Assembly: GCA_018266335.1 (NCBI GenBank)
Contig: JAFEAR010000076.1
Location: forward strand, 1 to 13,074
Direction of reading: 5' to 3'
DNA from: Bdellovibrionales bacterium
Lineage (GTDB): Bacteria > Bdellovibrionota > UBA2428
Length of the DNA: 13,074 nt
This document shows, piece by piece, positions 5,921 through 12,502 of this stretch (the stretch's first letter is position 1; each line of letters starts with the position of its first letter). The position numbers were made by a program, and so were the translations under genes. The notes under the pieces are model-generated. The model had not been told where the DNA came from. It did not search any database and saw nothing but the letters and a program-made list of their open reading frames with translations.

Positions 5921-6130
5921 CTATTCATGGAATCTACCGTGAATCTTTCCTTTCGGCGAATCGCCTTCGGCTTCACGTCGGAGACGGTCGTTTATCCGGA
6001 TGAGAACGGAGATCAGATTGCGTACGTTTTGTCTCGCAGCCTCCCGCTCGACAGCGCTTGCTCCGGGCATGTAGCGGTCGATGAAAAAGTCTTCAGGATA
6101 CTCCTCGTAGTGCTTTGTCATTGCCTCCAT
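5921..6130 (-). CDS. Small helical protein coupled to the serine recombinase
   Basis: A protein of 69 residues from ATG 6130, or 66 from the next ATG at 6121. A GGAGG lies between the two but only 2 nt before the second ATG, so it does not decide the start. It is acidic/aromatic at the N-terminus (HYEEYPEDFFIDRYMPG), followed by a long amphipathic helix (EREAARQNVRNLISVLIRIN and DRLRREAEGD) and a basic tail. The stop overlaps the alternative recombinase start (TAGTG), so the two are one operon with translational coupling. A paralogue lies at 4051-4281, on the far side of the recombinase. I recognise no named family. Conserved linkage to a recombinase suggests a directionality or accessory factor, or a small regulator of recombination; this is inference. 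Confidence 0.65.
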   Translation of the reverse strand: MEAMTKHYEEYPEDFFIDRYMPGASAVEREAARQNVRNLISVLIRINDRLRREAEGDSPKGKIHGRFHE

Positions 6131-6264
6131 GTTGGTCCGAACTCGACCAGCAGGGTAGGCGTGCTTCGTTGACTCTATGGCACTGGTTGTGGCGCGAGCT
6201 GCTATCCACAGTGCAAGGACCGGGACAAGCTTTTACATTCTATGAGACAGCCCCGCGCAGAAAA

Positions 6265-6279
6265 TTGACACAGAGTCAA
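6265..6279. promoter_or_regulatory. TTGAC-N5-GTCAA palindrome between recombinase unit and XRE gene
   Basis: TTGACACAGAGTCAA; on the minus strand it reads TTGACTCTGTGTCAA and differs from the palindrome inside both 92-bp repeats (TTGACGCTGTGTCAA) by one base in 15. It lies in the 258-bp divergent region, 135 bp from the small-gene start and 110 bp from the XRE gene start. Either a repressor operator shared by the element, or part of a recombination site. The rest of 6131-6388 shows no gene. Confidence 0.45.
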
Positions 6280-6335
6280 AAGCGCACGTCTTTTTCGAGA
6301 GGGTGCCAACTGGAAAGATTACCCCTGCGCCCGCA

Positions 6336-6348
6336 GTGCGGATCGCAC
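6336..6348. promoter_or_regulatory. Palindrome upstream of the XRE gene, possible operator
   Basis: GTGCG-GAT-CGCAC lies 41 bp before the XRE gene ATG at 6389. XRE-family regulators often repress their own promoters through such short dyads. A 10-bp inverted pair (6296-6305 with 6378-6387) encloses it and would pair with the bases just before the start codon, though such a pair is expected about once by chance in a window this size. Confidence 0.35.
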
Positions 6349-6388
6349 GAACCAAGAGGTCCATTTCCTCAACGGTTCACCCTCTCGT

Positions 6389-6739
6389 ATGCACCACTTT
6401 CCGTATCCGACGTACCTGCGCACACACCGTAAACGGTGGGGACTTTCGCAACGCGAGTTGGCGTCACTCCTTGGGCAATCGGTAAGCCTCATATCGCGCT
6501 TTGAGCGTCTTTCGCGGGAGCCGACCGTTCATGCGCTCATCGGCGCGGAATTCGCCTTCGGTGAGCCAGCAAGAAGACTTTTTCCAGGGTTGTATTCGAC
6601 GGTGGAAGCGGCCGTCACGCTACGCGCAATCGATTTTGCCGAGCGCTTAGCTGAGCAGTCCAGTCCGATCGCGCTCGTGCAAAGGGAACTATTGGAAGAG
6701 ATAGCGCGCAGGGCAGCTAGCGACAAACCTGTCATATGA
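6389..6739 (+). CDS. XRE-family helix-turn-helix regulator
   Basis: A 116-residue cytosolic DNA-binding protein. The HTH lies at ~18-46 (GLSQRELASLLGQ, then VSLISRFERLSREPT), the classic XRE pattern of helix 2 (QRELASLLG) and recognition helix 3 (SVSLISRFER). The remainder (EFAFGEPARRLFPGLYSTVE, then a basic helical tail) resembles a subgroup I recall, with a LF-x-GLY block, that is often encoded next to a RuvC-like protein. Its stop overlaps the next start by 4 bp (ATGA, 6736-6739), so the pair is translationally coupled. No convincing Shine-Dalgarno precedes ATG 6389. Likely roles are autoregulation through the nearby palindrome, and a partner or antitoxin-like function for the downstream protein. 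Confidence 0.8.
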   Translation: MHHFPYPTYLRTHRKRWGLSQRELASLLGQSVSLISRFERLSREPTVHALIGAEFAFGEPARRLFPGLYSTVEAAVTLRAIDFAERLAEQSSPIALVQRELLEEIARRAASDKPVI

Positions 6740-7269
6740 AATTCGGTGACCTACCACATGACAAGGCGGCGCTCGCCATTTTTCCCTCTGTTGATGGCTT
6801 CGGCTGGGCGCTTTTCGACGGCCCACTTTCCATCGTTGATCGGGAAGTTTGCAGACTGGCCAAATCCGCGCGTGGCGACGAGGAAAAGAATGCAAGGTGT
6901 CTCCAGCGCGCAGAGGTGCTGCTCGACTGGTATCGACCTGCAATGCTCGTTCTCGAAGACTTTGAAAGCTTGGCATCAAAGCGTCATACGCGAATACGTG
7001 AGCTGTGCCGTTCGCTGATATCGGCTGCGGCGATACGTGGTATACCGACGCGCGTTCTCTCCCGCGAGCAGGTTCTGGCCTGTTTCAAGTCGAAAGAAGT
7101 CGAGACCCGGTACGAGACGGCGCTGTTCGTGGCTGAGCATCTACCGGAGCTGAGACAACTAATGCCCGACAAGCGCCGGGCGTGGCAATCAGAGTTTCCC
7201 AACATGGCGCTCTTTGCTGCCGTTGCGCTCCTTATAGTCCACTATTCCAATCCGGCCGAGCCGTTGTAG
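6736..7269 (+). CDS. RuvC/RNase H-fold-like protein
   Basis: A 177-residue protein. Residues 12-30 (ALAIFPSVDGFGWALFDGP) look like the first beta hairpin of a RuvC-like ribonuclease H fold. Residues 69-76 (AMLVLEDF) match the strand ending in a catalytic Glu (Glu74). Residues 102-117 (GIPTRVLSREQVLACF) match the next strand and helix. Residues 150-171 (WQSEFPNMALFAAVALLIVH) match the final helix. In relatives that I recall, the last helix carries an Asp (LFDA), which is Ala161 here, and the first strand lacks the canonical DPG. The protein may therefore be a degenerate nuclease or use Glu153. The family is usually paired with an XRE regulator, as here (4-bp overlap). The substrate is unknown; Holliday-junction or structured nucleic acid cleavage would be the family expectation. 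Confidence 0.6.
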   Translation: MKFGDLPHDKAALAIFPSVDGFGWALFDGPLSIVDREVCRLAKSARGDEEKNARCLQRAEVLLDWYRPAMLVLEDFESLASKRHTRIRELCRSLISAAAIRGIPTRVLSREQVLACFKSKEVETRYETALFVAEHLPELRQLMPDKRRAWQSEFPNMALFAAVALLIVHYSNPAEPL

Positions 7270-7444
7270 GCGGATCGGAAAACATGTGCGAGGACGCGGC
7301 GACTGTCCTTGTGACTTTGACAAAGCCTGCTTGTGGTCGTGAAGGTCTGATTGAAGGAGCCAGGCACGAGACCATTGCCGTCGATGGCACTCGAAGGGAT
7401 TGCTTGCTCACATTGTCCTGATAACGGCTTGTCCTCGGTACTGG

Positions 7445-7642
7445 CTAGTCGTCATTGCCGGGGCAAGCGCGGTCACGTTCGGCGTATGTCAAATCATCCC
7501 ACGACTTGTGCTCGGCGATAGGTGTCCAACGCTTACTGAGCAGGCCGCATTGTTCGCTTCGCCGGCCCTTGTTGCAGGCAGCGAGAGAGTTGGCCTCCTG
7601 CTTGCATACGCCACATAGGTAGCGGGTAGACTGGTACTTCAC
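7445..7642 (-). CDS. Four-cysteine mini-protein, second of a tandem pair
   Basis: A 65-residue protein starting at GTG 7642, chosen because GGGAGAG lies 8 nt upstream; a GTG at 7669 would add nine residues and overlap the upstream gene. Cysteines sit in a CX2C-X9-C-X8-C pattern (residues 10, 13, 23, 32), consistent with a single zinc knuckle. The consensus it shares with the gene before it is Y/F-x-C-x-VC-x2-E-x-N-x-L-x2-C, then QCG-x3-KRW. The first gene's stop (7645) lies 2 nt before this start. I recognise no family. The 7270-7444 stretch downstream holds nothing I can support. Confidence 0.55.
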   Translation of the reverse strand: MKYQSTRYLCGVCKQEANSLAACNKGRRSEQCGLLSKRWTPIAEHKSWDDLTYAERDRACPGNDD

Positions 7643-7644
7643 GC

Positions 7645-7854
7645 CTATGACTCTCCCTGTTTTTCCCACATACGGTCCGCAACCCAGTTTCTCTCGTCGA
7701 TCCTTCGATCAAGTATTCGACCCATGGGATCTTCTGCGACCTGCCACCGCTTTGTTCTGAACCCGCACTGGTTTCCCTTTCCGGCTTGACAGAAGCGGAG
7801 ATAGTTCGTCTCGATGTCGCAAACGAAGCAATGAAATCGTTCGTAGGTTGGCAT
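7645..7854 (-). CDS. Four-cysteine mini-protein, first of a tandem pair
   Basis: A 69-residue protein from ATG 7854, with GGAGA 4 nt upstream (good ribosome site). The cysteine pattern is CX2C-X9-C-X7-C (residues 9, 12, 22, 30), followed by QCG-x3-KRWQVAEDPMGRILD and a charged tail. It aligns across the whole cysteine core with the next gene, so the pair arose by tandem duplication and then diverged. It lies 81 bp after a gene for a small secreted protein and is probably co-transcribed with it. The protein has no signal peptide, so it is likely cytosolic; a small zinc-dependent adaptor or nucleic-acid-binding role is possible but unproven. Confidence 0.6.
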   Translation of the reverse strand: MPTYERFHCFVCDIETNYLRFCQAGKGNQCGFRTKRWQVAEDPMGRILDRRIDERNWVADRMWEKQGES

Positions 7855-7935
7855 GACATCTCCGAAGCTTGTGCTGAATGGCGGTCGTGAGATTGGTTCG
7901 AACCGCTGGCTTTGGTCGGCATCCCGCGATGGGCG

Positions 7936-8346
7936 CTACCACATCCTCGTCACCCCGGTTTTGCGGTTGTACCCCTTCACCTTGCCGAAGTACGGATGAC
8001 CTTTTATTCGCACATCGCCTGCGTCAATTGCAGTGGTTTGTGCCGCTGCTTCTGAATCGCTGCCGATCCTCCAGTACTTCTTGCAGCCGATAAACCGCTC
8101 GAACCGAGTAAGGGCGAGCGCTCGTTGCTCTCTTGAATACGGAGGATACATATCTATGGGAACAGAGTTTCTCCAAACAACCAAAGGGTGTTCCGGTGTA
8201 CAAAGAACAGGAACGTCACTGTAGTCGCCGTTGTTGAGTTTCTCCGCTATGGACGCTGGGGAGAGTAGGGTGATCGCGCATAAGGCAGCGTACGCGCCCC
8301 TTCTTCGAGCTGTGACCCTGGCAATGTGCCCCTGACCCGGCAGCAT
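7936..8346 (-). CDS. Small secreted/periplasmic protein of unknown function
   Basis: A 136-residue protein from ATG 8346, preceded by a strong GGAGG about 6 nt upstream. Residues ~12-35 (TARRRGAYAALCAITLLSPA, then SIA) form a Sec-type signal peptide with a basic start and a hydrophobic core, with likely cleavage after SIA at ~34. The mature part has two cysteines (49 and 88) that could form a disulfide in the periplasm, a segment VLCTPEHPLVVWRNSVPIDM, and a basic C-terminus (KGHPYFGKVKGYNRKTG). It heads a minus-strand group with the two four-cysteine genes and is divergent from the TPR gene at 8472, sharing the intergenic palindrome. I recognise no family. Confidence 0.55.
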   Translation of the reverse strand: MLPGQGHIARVTARRRGAYAALCAITLLSPASIAEKLNNGDYSDVPVLCTPEHPLVVWRNSVPIDMYPPYSREQRALALTRFERFIGCKKYWRIGSDSEAAAQTTAIDAGDVRIKGHPYFGKVKGYNRKTGVTRMW

Positions 8347-8392
8347 GAGCGCCTCCTGCCGCGCGCCATGGAACGGGCACGGTCAAAAGTCC

Positions 8393-8415
8393 GAACAGAA
8401 TGGGGCATTCTGTTC
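8393..8415. promoter_or_regulatory. 23-bp palindrome between divergent genes
   Basis: GAACAGAAT-N5-ATTCTGTTC: perfect 9-bp arms in the 125-bp space between the secreted-protein gene (start 8346, -) and the TPR gene (start 8472, +). A TATAGT -10-like box at 8442-8447 follows, with the palindrome over the expected -35 position. The layout is that of an operator controlling both directions; as a hairpin it lacks a T-run. Confidence 0.55.
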
Positions 8416-8471
8416 AGAACCCCTGCCGAGAAGTATGTGTCTATAGTGGCGCTCTTGCCTTGGGGAGATGA

Positions 8472-9251
8472 ATGCGCTGGACGTACGGACTCATTCTAGC
8501 CATTTGCGTTTTTGTGAGTGCTAGAGCCGATCCACAAGCAGTGGCGGACGCGAATGCTGGTCTCGATGCACTTGACCGGGGCGAATATGGCTCTGCGGTG
8601 GCCATGTTCACGCGCGCGCTCAACGAAGGCGGCCTCTCATCGCAGGATCAAGAGCTTGCATATGTGAAGCGCGCGCGGGCCTTTGTTGCACTCAGACAAT
8701 ACGACTTTGCAAGCAAGGACCTCGACCAAGCATCAATTTTGCAGCCTACTGATCCCGAGATTACAGCGGTTCGGTCGGCGCTGGTTGACGCCAGGGTCAG
8801 TTATCCAAATGTGGCGAATGATATAGCCGCGAAACTGACATCTAATGCCATCCAACGCTTTACGCTGAAGTATGTGGACCTCGGTGCAGGTACTGAGCAA
8901 GCGGACACTCTGAAGGTGACGGTGAGCAATGTGCAAACAAGCCTTGATGGCTGTGATTTTGAATTTCATTCAGTGATCGAGAGTGGCGGGCAATCTTCTT
9001 CGCGGGATGTTTCGCTACATGCAAGCGATGTTCTGGCCGCGAAAGTGATGACAGTAAGTAGCTACTTTAGCTCGATTCAGATCGTAGGGCGAAAGTTGTC
9101 GCGATATCAGTCAACCCCTGATCTCAGCGTCGTTGTTTTGACGGTCGCAAATTCCCGATCGCTCGTACTCTATTTCGCAAGCGAGACCGATGCGGCCGCC
9201 GTGCGACAAGGATTTCTCGATGACGCAGTAGTTTGTCGGAGTGTTAGGTAA
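8472..9251 (+). CDS. Secreted TPR-repeat protein
   Basis: A 259-residue protein from ATG 8472, with GGGGAG 4 nt upstream. Residues 1-19 are a Sec signal peptide (MRWTYGLILAICVFVSARA, cleaved before Asp20). Residues ~23-95 form two TPR-like helix pairs (ADANAGLDALDRGEYGSAVA with MFTRAL; ELAYVKRARAFVALRQYDFA with SKDLDQASIL and QPTDPE). The remainder is beta-rich (LKVTVSNVQTSLDGCDFEFH, IQIVGRKLSRY, DLSVVVLTVANSRSLVLYFA) and ends in a helix AAAVRQGFLDDAVVC, an order reminiscent of PH-like domains. The location is periplasm or cell surface. It precedes, on the same strand, a long secreted low-complexity protein and may assist its assembly or recognition, though the 119-bp gap allows a separate promoter. 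No family name can be given beyond TPR. Confidence 0.65.
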   Translation: MRWTYGLILAICVFVSARADPQAVADANAGLDALDRGEYGSAVAMFTRALNEGGLSSQDQELAYVKRARAFVALRQYDFASKDLDQASILQPTDPEITAVRSALVDARVSYPNVANDIAAKLTSNAIQRFTLKYVDLGAGTEQADTLKVTVSNVQTSLDGCDFEFHSVIESGGQSSSRDVSLHASDVLAAKVMTVSSYFSSIQIVGRKLSRYQSTPDLSVVVLTVANSRSLVLYFASETDAAAVRQGFLDDAVVCRSVR

Positions 9252-9370
9252 CTCTAGCAAATTATGCAGATGTCACTGATTTTGCTGAAGTAATTCGCCA
9301 GCAAGAGCGTCACCTGTCACTTAGTTCCGTATTTCGCTACTATTCCCCTTGTTGAAGTACGGGGGCGCCA

Positions 9371-11782
9371 GTGGAACATACCTTCCGCGCTGCCATTGCA
9401 GCCAGCTGCCTTGTATCTCTTGCGCTAGTGGCTGGTGCTGCTTCCGCTCGCGAATGTCCTCTGCAACGCTTCTGTCATCCCGCTCAAACGGCGCCGTTGG
9501 GTAGCGCTCCTTCGCCAGCAAGGCGAACCACCACTCCGCCGCCGTCAAGGCCATGGCCTGTCGCCCCACCACAGCGCACCCAACCAGTGTTCCCTGGCGT
9601 TCCTGATTGGCGTCGTCGTACGACAACCAACCAAGACCAAGGCGGAACGCCACCGCAAGGGGCAGTCCAAGTCGTAAAGCCGTATGGCAATCAAACTCCC
9701 ACGCAGTCGGGCGCAGATGGTGCACCGTTGGGAAGCGGCGTAGCCAGACACCCACCGTTTCCGTCTCGACCGAGTGAAGGAGAGGTGAGTGCTTCGGTCG
9801 GTGCCACGACAGCCGGGCACGATGTAGAACCAAGTGCGCCAACGCCAATGCGGCGTCGGTTCGGTCAGCGGCCCGAAAGCGGGGCGCCTGTTGTTCCGGG
9901 ACAGCCGCAAACAGCCGTGTGGCCAGTTCAGGGACGCCCTCGTGCGCTCGGTGTCACTCCGGAGCCAGCGCAAGCTGGAGCTCCCGCGAATGCTGTTCCG
10001 TCGGTAGAGCCCCGAGACAAGGGTGACTGGCGGTTTTCGCGTCGGCGCTTTGGTACTACTTCGACACCGCCTAGCGCGGAAGGAGCAGCAGCGCCGAGCA
10101 CTGTGCCGAACCAGCCTGCCGCAGTTTCGAGTAGTGTTTCGCCGAGTGCCGCTCCAACACAGCCGGAAACGCCGGTAGGGGAGGCGCCCACCACTGCCGC
10201 CACAGCCAATGCGTCGCCAGCAGCACCAACTGAGAACTCGCCGCCTGCTCCAAGCTCGCCGGCTCCTCAGGCAGTTGCCACTCCGCCTCCACAGCCACCT
10301 GTTGCGGACCCCGCCGGCCAGGCAGTGCGAGACGCCGAGGGGACCAATGCGGTCATAGCGGGCGATCCGTATGTGTTCGCCGAAAACTACAGCGGAAACG
10401 CGGTCATGACTGTTTCCGTGTACCAGCACGGCCAGTTCATCACCACGACCTCTCCTCAGAACGCCGCCGGCGGCTACGGGTATCGCGCTGGAGCGCAAGG
10501 GACTTATCAGACAGCAGGCGGTGACAGTGCTTCGAACGTAGCTACAACGGAACAGTCCAGAAGTGCGCTATCGGCGATGCCGACGACGACGGATGGCCTT
10601 GCGGCGATCACCGTTTCGACGCCCTCTGCGAGTCAGAGGGATGTCGCTACTACAATTGCCCCATCGCAATCTGCGCCGATTCCCTCTCCTGCATCGACAC
10701 CGAGCGCTACGCTTCCAACGTGTCCTGCACTCGCGATAGGTCCGTCAGGACTGCAGTCTTGCACGAATGGCACATATGTGTTTGTGCCAACGGCGAACAA
10801 CACCACAGAGGTATTCAGGAACGGCGAGCTGCTTGCTGCAGGAATGCCAGCTGCTACGGCGGCACAACAGTACGGATATCAAGGGCCAGGCAGCACTGCT
10901 ACGCCGCAGTCGGCGTCGCCAGCGACGCCTGCATATACATTCCGGCCGACATCATCTGGCACCGTAGAGATATACAAGGATGGTCAGCTGGTCTCGACCG
11001 GAACTCCACAATATGCGGCCCAGTTCGGCTACTCGGGCCCAGGCTCAGATGCGCCTGCGTCAAGCTACAATCAGCCAACTCCATCGCCAAACCCGACCGC
11101 ACCTGCACCGAAACAGCAAGCAATCTATGTCCAATCCGGAACAGGTGCCCAGTTGACTGCTGATCAGATAAGAGGTCAAACGTTCCCTCCAGGCACGTAC
11201 TTTGTGCAATCGGAAACAGGGCAGACGTTTACGCTGCAGCAACTGGGCGCGACAACAACAACCACTGCGGTCGCTACGCTACCGCCAAATTCCGACTCAA
11301 ATGGTCAATCGCTGGCGCCTCCTTCGGCGCTAGCAAATACACTCAATCCACCACCACAACTGCCGGCAATGAATATGTCGGACACAACGCCCGCAATATG
11401 TTCGGGGACAACAATTTCACACGCCTTCGGCGTTGGCATCGAAGCTGCCAGGACGAGCGCGGACGTCCATCAAGCTGCACTAGCATTGGCACTGAAGATA
11501 GTCGCAGCAAAAGGAGGAGACACGTCGGAAATCGCGGCCGATCTCATCACAAACGGGCTTTCGTTGGTACAGACCTGGGCGGATTTGAAGTCAGGCGATT
11601 GGTCCAAGGGATCGCTGGAGCTTACAAATCAAATAAGCTTCGGGTTAGTTGATGCAATACTCGCTAGGTATCACATAAGCTTTCCAGTGTCTGATATATT
11701 AAATTTGGGAGGCTCCTTGGCGGGCTCGTTCATTGCGGGGTTTGTTCTTGATGTCGGAAATTTGAAATGCCGTGGCGCTTAG
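9371..11782 (+). CDS. Long secreted Pro/Ala/Thr-rich protein with three ~40-residue repeats
   Basis: An 803-residue protein starting at GTG 9371, chosen because it gives a clean signal peptide (1-26, ending AGAASA); GGGGG lies 5 nt upstream. Residues ~40-330 are low-complexity, rich in Pro, Ala, Thr, Ser and Gln, with two RRRFG motifs. Three related modules follow at 334-374, 469-508 and 522-559, sharing Y-x-F, a DGQL/NGEL turn, T-x-P-x2-AA and YGYxGPGS. A short doublet (YVQSGTG, FVQSETG) lies at 586-619. Residues ~675-803 form a different, folded-looking helical domain with two cysteines (677, 800) and a glycine-rich apolar stretch (LNLGGSLAGSFIAGFVLDVG). The 3' end is AT-richer than the rest. 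It looks like a surface-exposed or exported protein with a stalk and a terminal domain; an effector or adhesin role is inference. I recognise no named family. Confidence 0.65.
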   Translation: MEHTFRAAIAASCLVSLALVAGAASARECPLQRFCHPAQTAPLGSAPSPARRTTTPPPSRPWPVAPPQRTQPVFPGVPDWRRRTTTNQDQGGTPPQGAVQVVKPYGNQTPTQSGADGAPLGSGVARHPPFPSRPSEGEVSASVGATTAGHDVEPSAPTPMRRRFGQRPESGAPVVPGQPQTAVWPVQGRPRALGVTPEPAQAGAPANAVPSVEPRDKGDWRFSRRRFGTTSTPPSAEGAAAPSTVPNQPAAVSSSVSPSAAPTQPETPVGEAPTTAATANASPAAPTENSPPAPSSPAPQAVATPPPQPPVADPAGQAVRDAEGTNAVIAGDPYVFAENYSGNAVMTVSVYQHGQFITTTSPQNAAGGYGYRAGAQGTYQTAGGDSASNVATTEQSRSALSAMPTTTDGLAAITVSTPSASQRDVATTIAPSQSAPIPSPASTPSATLPTCPALAIGPSGLQSCTNGTYVFVPTANNTTEVFRNGELLAAGMPAATAAQQYGYQGPGSTATPQSASPATPAYTFRPTSSGTVEIYKDGQLVSTGTPQYAAQFGYSGPGSDAPASSYNQPTPSPNPTAPAPKQQAIYVQSGTGAQLTADQIRGQTFPPGTYFVQSETGQTFTLQQLGATTTTTAVATLPPNSDSNGQSLAPPSALANTLNPPPQLPAMNMSDTTPAICSGTTISHAFGVGIEAARTSADVHQAALALALKIVAAKGGDTSEIAADLITNGLSLVQTWADLKSGDWSKGSLELTNQISFGLVDAILARYHISFPVSDILNLGGSLAGSFIAGFVLDVGNLKCRGA
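10370..11047 (+). repeat. Three diverged ~40-codon protein repeats
   Basis: The units are at 10370-10492, 10775-10894 and 10934-11047. The common pattern is Y-x-F, four to eight variable residues, then V-[FY]-x2-G-[EQ]-[FL], T/G-x-P, AA and YGY or FGY. Units 2 and 3 end in GPGS and are closest to each other. They are separated by disordered Ser/Thr/Pro linkers, the usual layout of stalk modules in exported proteins. Confidence 0.6.
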
Positions 11783-11843
11783 CACTCGGTTGACAGCGCA
11801 ATGGCCGAACGCAATCGCAATGGTCGCATGCTAGGATGTCCTC

Positions 11844-12212
11844 ATGGGCACGATGGGCTTGAAAGAGCTAGCGGCAGAACTGTTTCCATCTGACACAGGC
11901 TACTTCCGTGTTTTCAGTGCCGCGCTGGAGATTGGCTATTTCGCCTTCGTGTTTGTAACTGGAAGCATCGTGCCCGAGAACGGCTTTGCCGCAGTCCTCA
12001 TTACCTTCCTCGTCGCGCTTGCTGTTCCTCTTTGCGGCTGGCTATTGGCGCCGCTGATCAGCCGACAAGATGGAAAATACCGAAGTCAAAGAGACTTTGA
12101 GATATTCCTGTTGGTTCGACTACCCCTCTCGTTGCTCGTTCTTTTCGTGGGAGTATGGCTTCTGCAACGCGAGTTGGGCATTTCGTTTTCGAGATTTCCC
12201 ATAGACTTCTGA
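11844..12212 (+). CDS. Small integral membrane protein, three predicted helices
   Basis: A 122-residue protein from ATG 11844, with AGGA 8 nt upstream. A short amphipathic N-terminus (GLKELAAELFPSDTGYF) precedes three hydrophobic segments at ~24-43 (FSAALEIGYFAFVFVTGSIV), ~48-71 (FAAVLITFLVALAVPLCGWL) and ~85-107 (FEIFLLVRLPLSLLVLFVGV). A charged cytosolic-type loop (SRQDGKYRSQRD) lies between the last two. It starts 61 bp after the long secreted protein on the same strand. A protein of this size and topology beside an exported protein with an apolar C-terminal domain could be an immunity or anchoring protein, which is inference; it could equally be an unrelated inner-membrane protein. I recognise no family. 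Confidence 0.6.
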   Translation: MGTMGLKELAAELFPSDTGYFRVFSAALEIGYFAFVFVTGSIVPENGFAAVLITFLVALAVPLCGWLLAPLISRQDGKYRSQRDFEIFLLVRLPLSLLVLFVGVWLLQRELGISFSRFPIDF

Positions 12213-12247
12213 GTGATGCACAACCTGGTGCGGTACACTAAAACCCA

Positions 12248-12502
12248 ATGGCGTCACTTTGCCCCGTTTGCGGGTTTCCAAATCTTCGAGAACCGCCAAG
12301 GACATCGTCCGGGGGCGGCTCCTACGAGATATGTCCTTCTTGCGGGTTCGAGTTTGGAGTTTGCGACGATGATCTGGGATACTCGTATGAATCTTGGCGT
12401 CACGAATGGATTAGAAAGGGAATGCATTGGTCAAGCGTTGGCAGAGCGCGGCCGCCAAACTGGGAACCAACGTTGCAACTGAAGAAGGTTGTCAATTCTT
12501 AG
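12248..12502 (+). CDS. Small zinc-ribbon protein
   Basis: An 84-residue cytosolic protein from ATG 12248. Two CPxCGF-type knuckles, Cys5/Cys8 (CPVCGF) and Cys29/Cys32 (ICPSCGFEFG), make a zinc ribbon, followed by CDDDLGYSYESWRHEWIRKG and a WEPTLQLK tail. I recall an uncharacterised bacterial family with the same SYEICPxCGFEFG plus SWRxEWIxKGMxW arrangement, similar in build to the cysteine-rich CPCC family. It follows the membrane protein gene by 35 bp. Its TAG (12500-12502) overlaps the stop of the convergent integrase remnant (12499-12501), so there is no room for a terminator between them. The function is unknown. Confidence 0.7.
   Translation: MASLCPVCGFPNLREPPRTSSGGGSYEICPSCGFEFGVCDDDLGYSYESWRHEWIRKGMHWSSVGRARPPNWEPTLQLKKVVNS

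Noticed and set aside
6296..6387. 10-bp inverted pair CGAGAGGGTG / CACCCTCTCG ending just before the XRE start codon
   Set aside because: Arms are 72 nt apart; about one such pair within 100 bp is expected by chance in a window this size. Mentioned only as context.
7895..7904. GGTTCGAACC resembling a tRNA T-arm
   Set aside because: No acceptor, D or anticodon arms at the required spacing; a chance palindrome. No tRNA or rRNA seen anywhere.
7533..7922. 129-codon minus-strand frame covering the two four-cysteine genes
   Set aside because: Different frame from the paralogous cysteine proteins, which have good ribosome sites and shared motifs; judged a shadow.
9545..10498. 317-codon minus-strand frame inside the long exported protein gene
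   Set aside because: Arg/Trp/Ser-rich shadow of a GC-biased Pro/Ala-rich gene; no recognisable motif, and the opposite strand has a signal peptide and repeats.
12213..12482. 89-codon plus-strand frame starting right after the membrane protein stop
   Set aside because: The zinc-ribbon protein in another frame explains this stretch with two CPxCG motifs.
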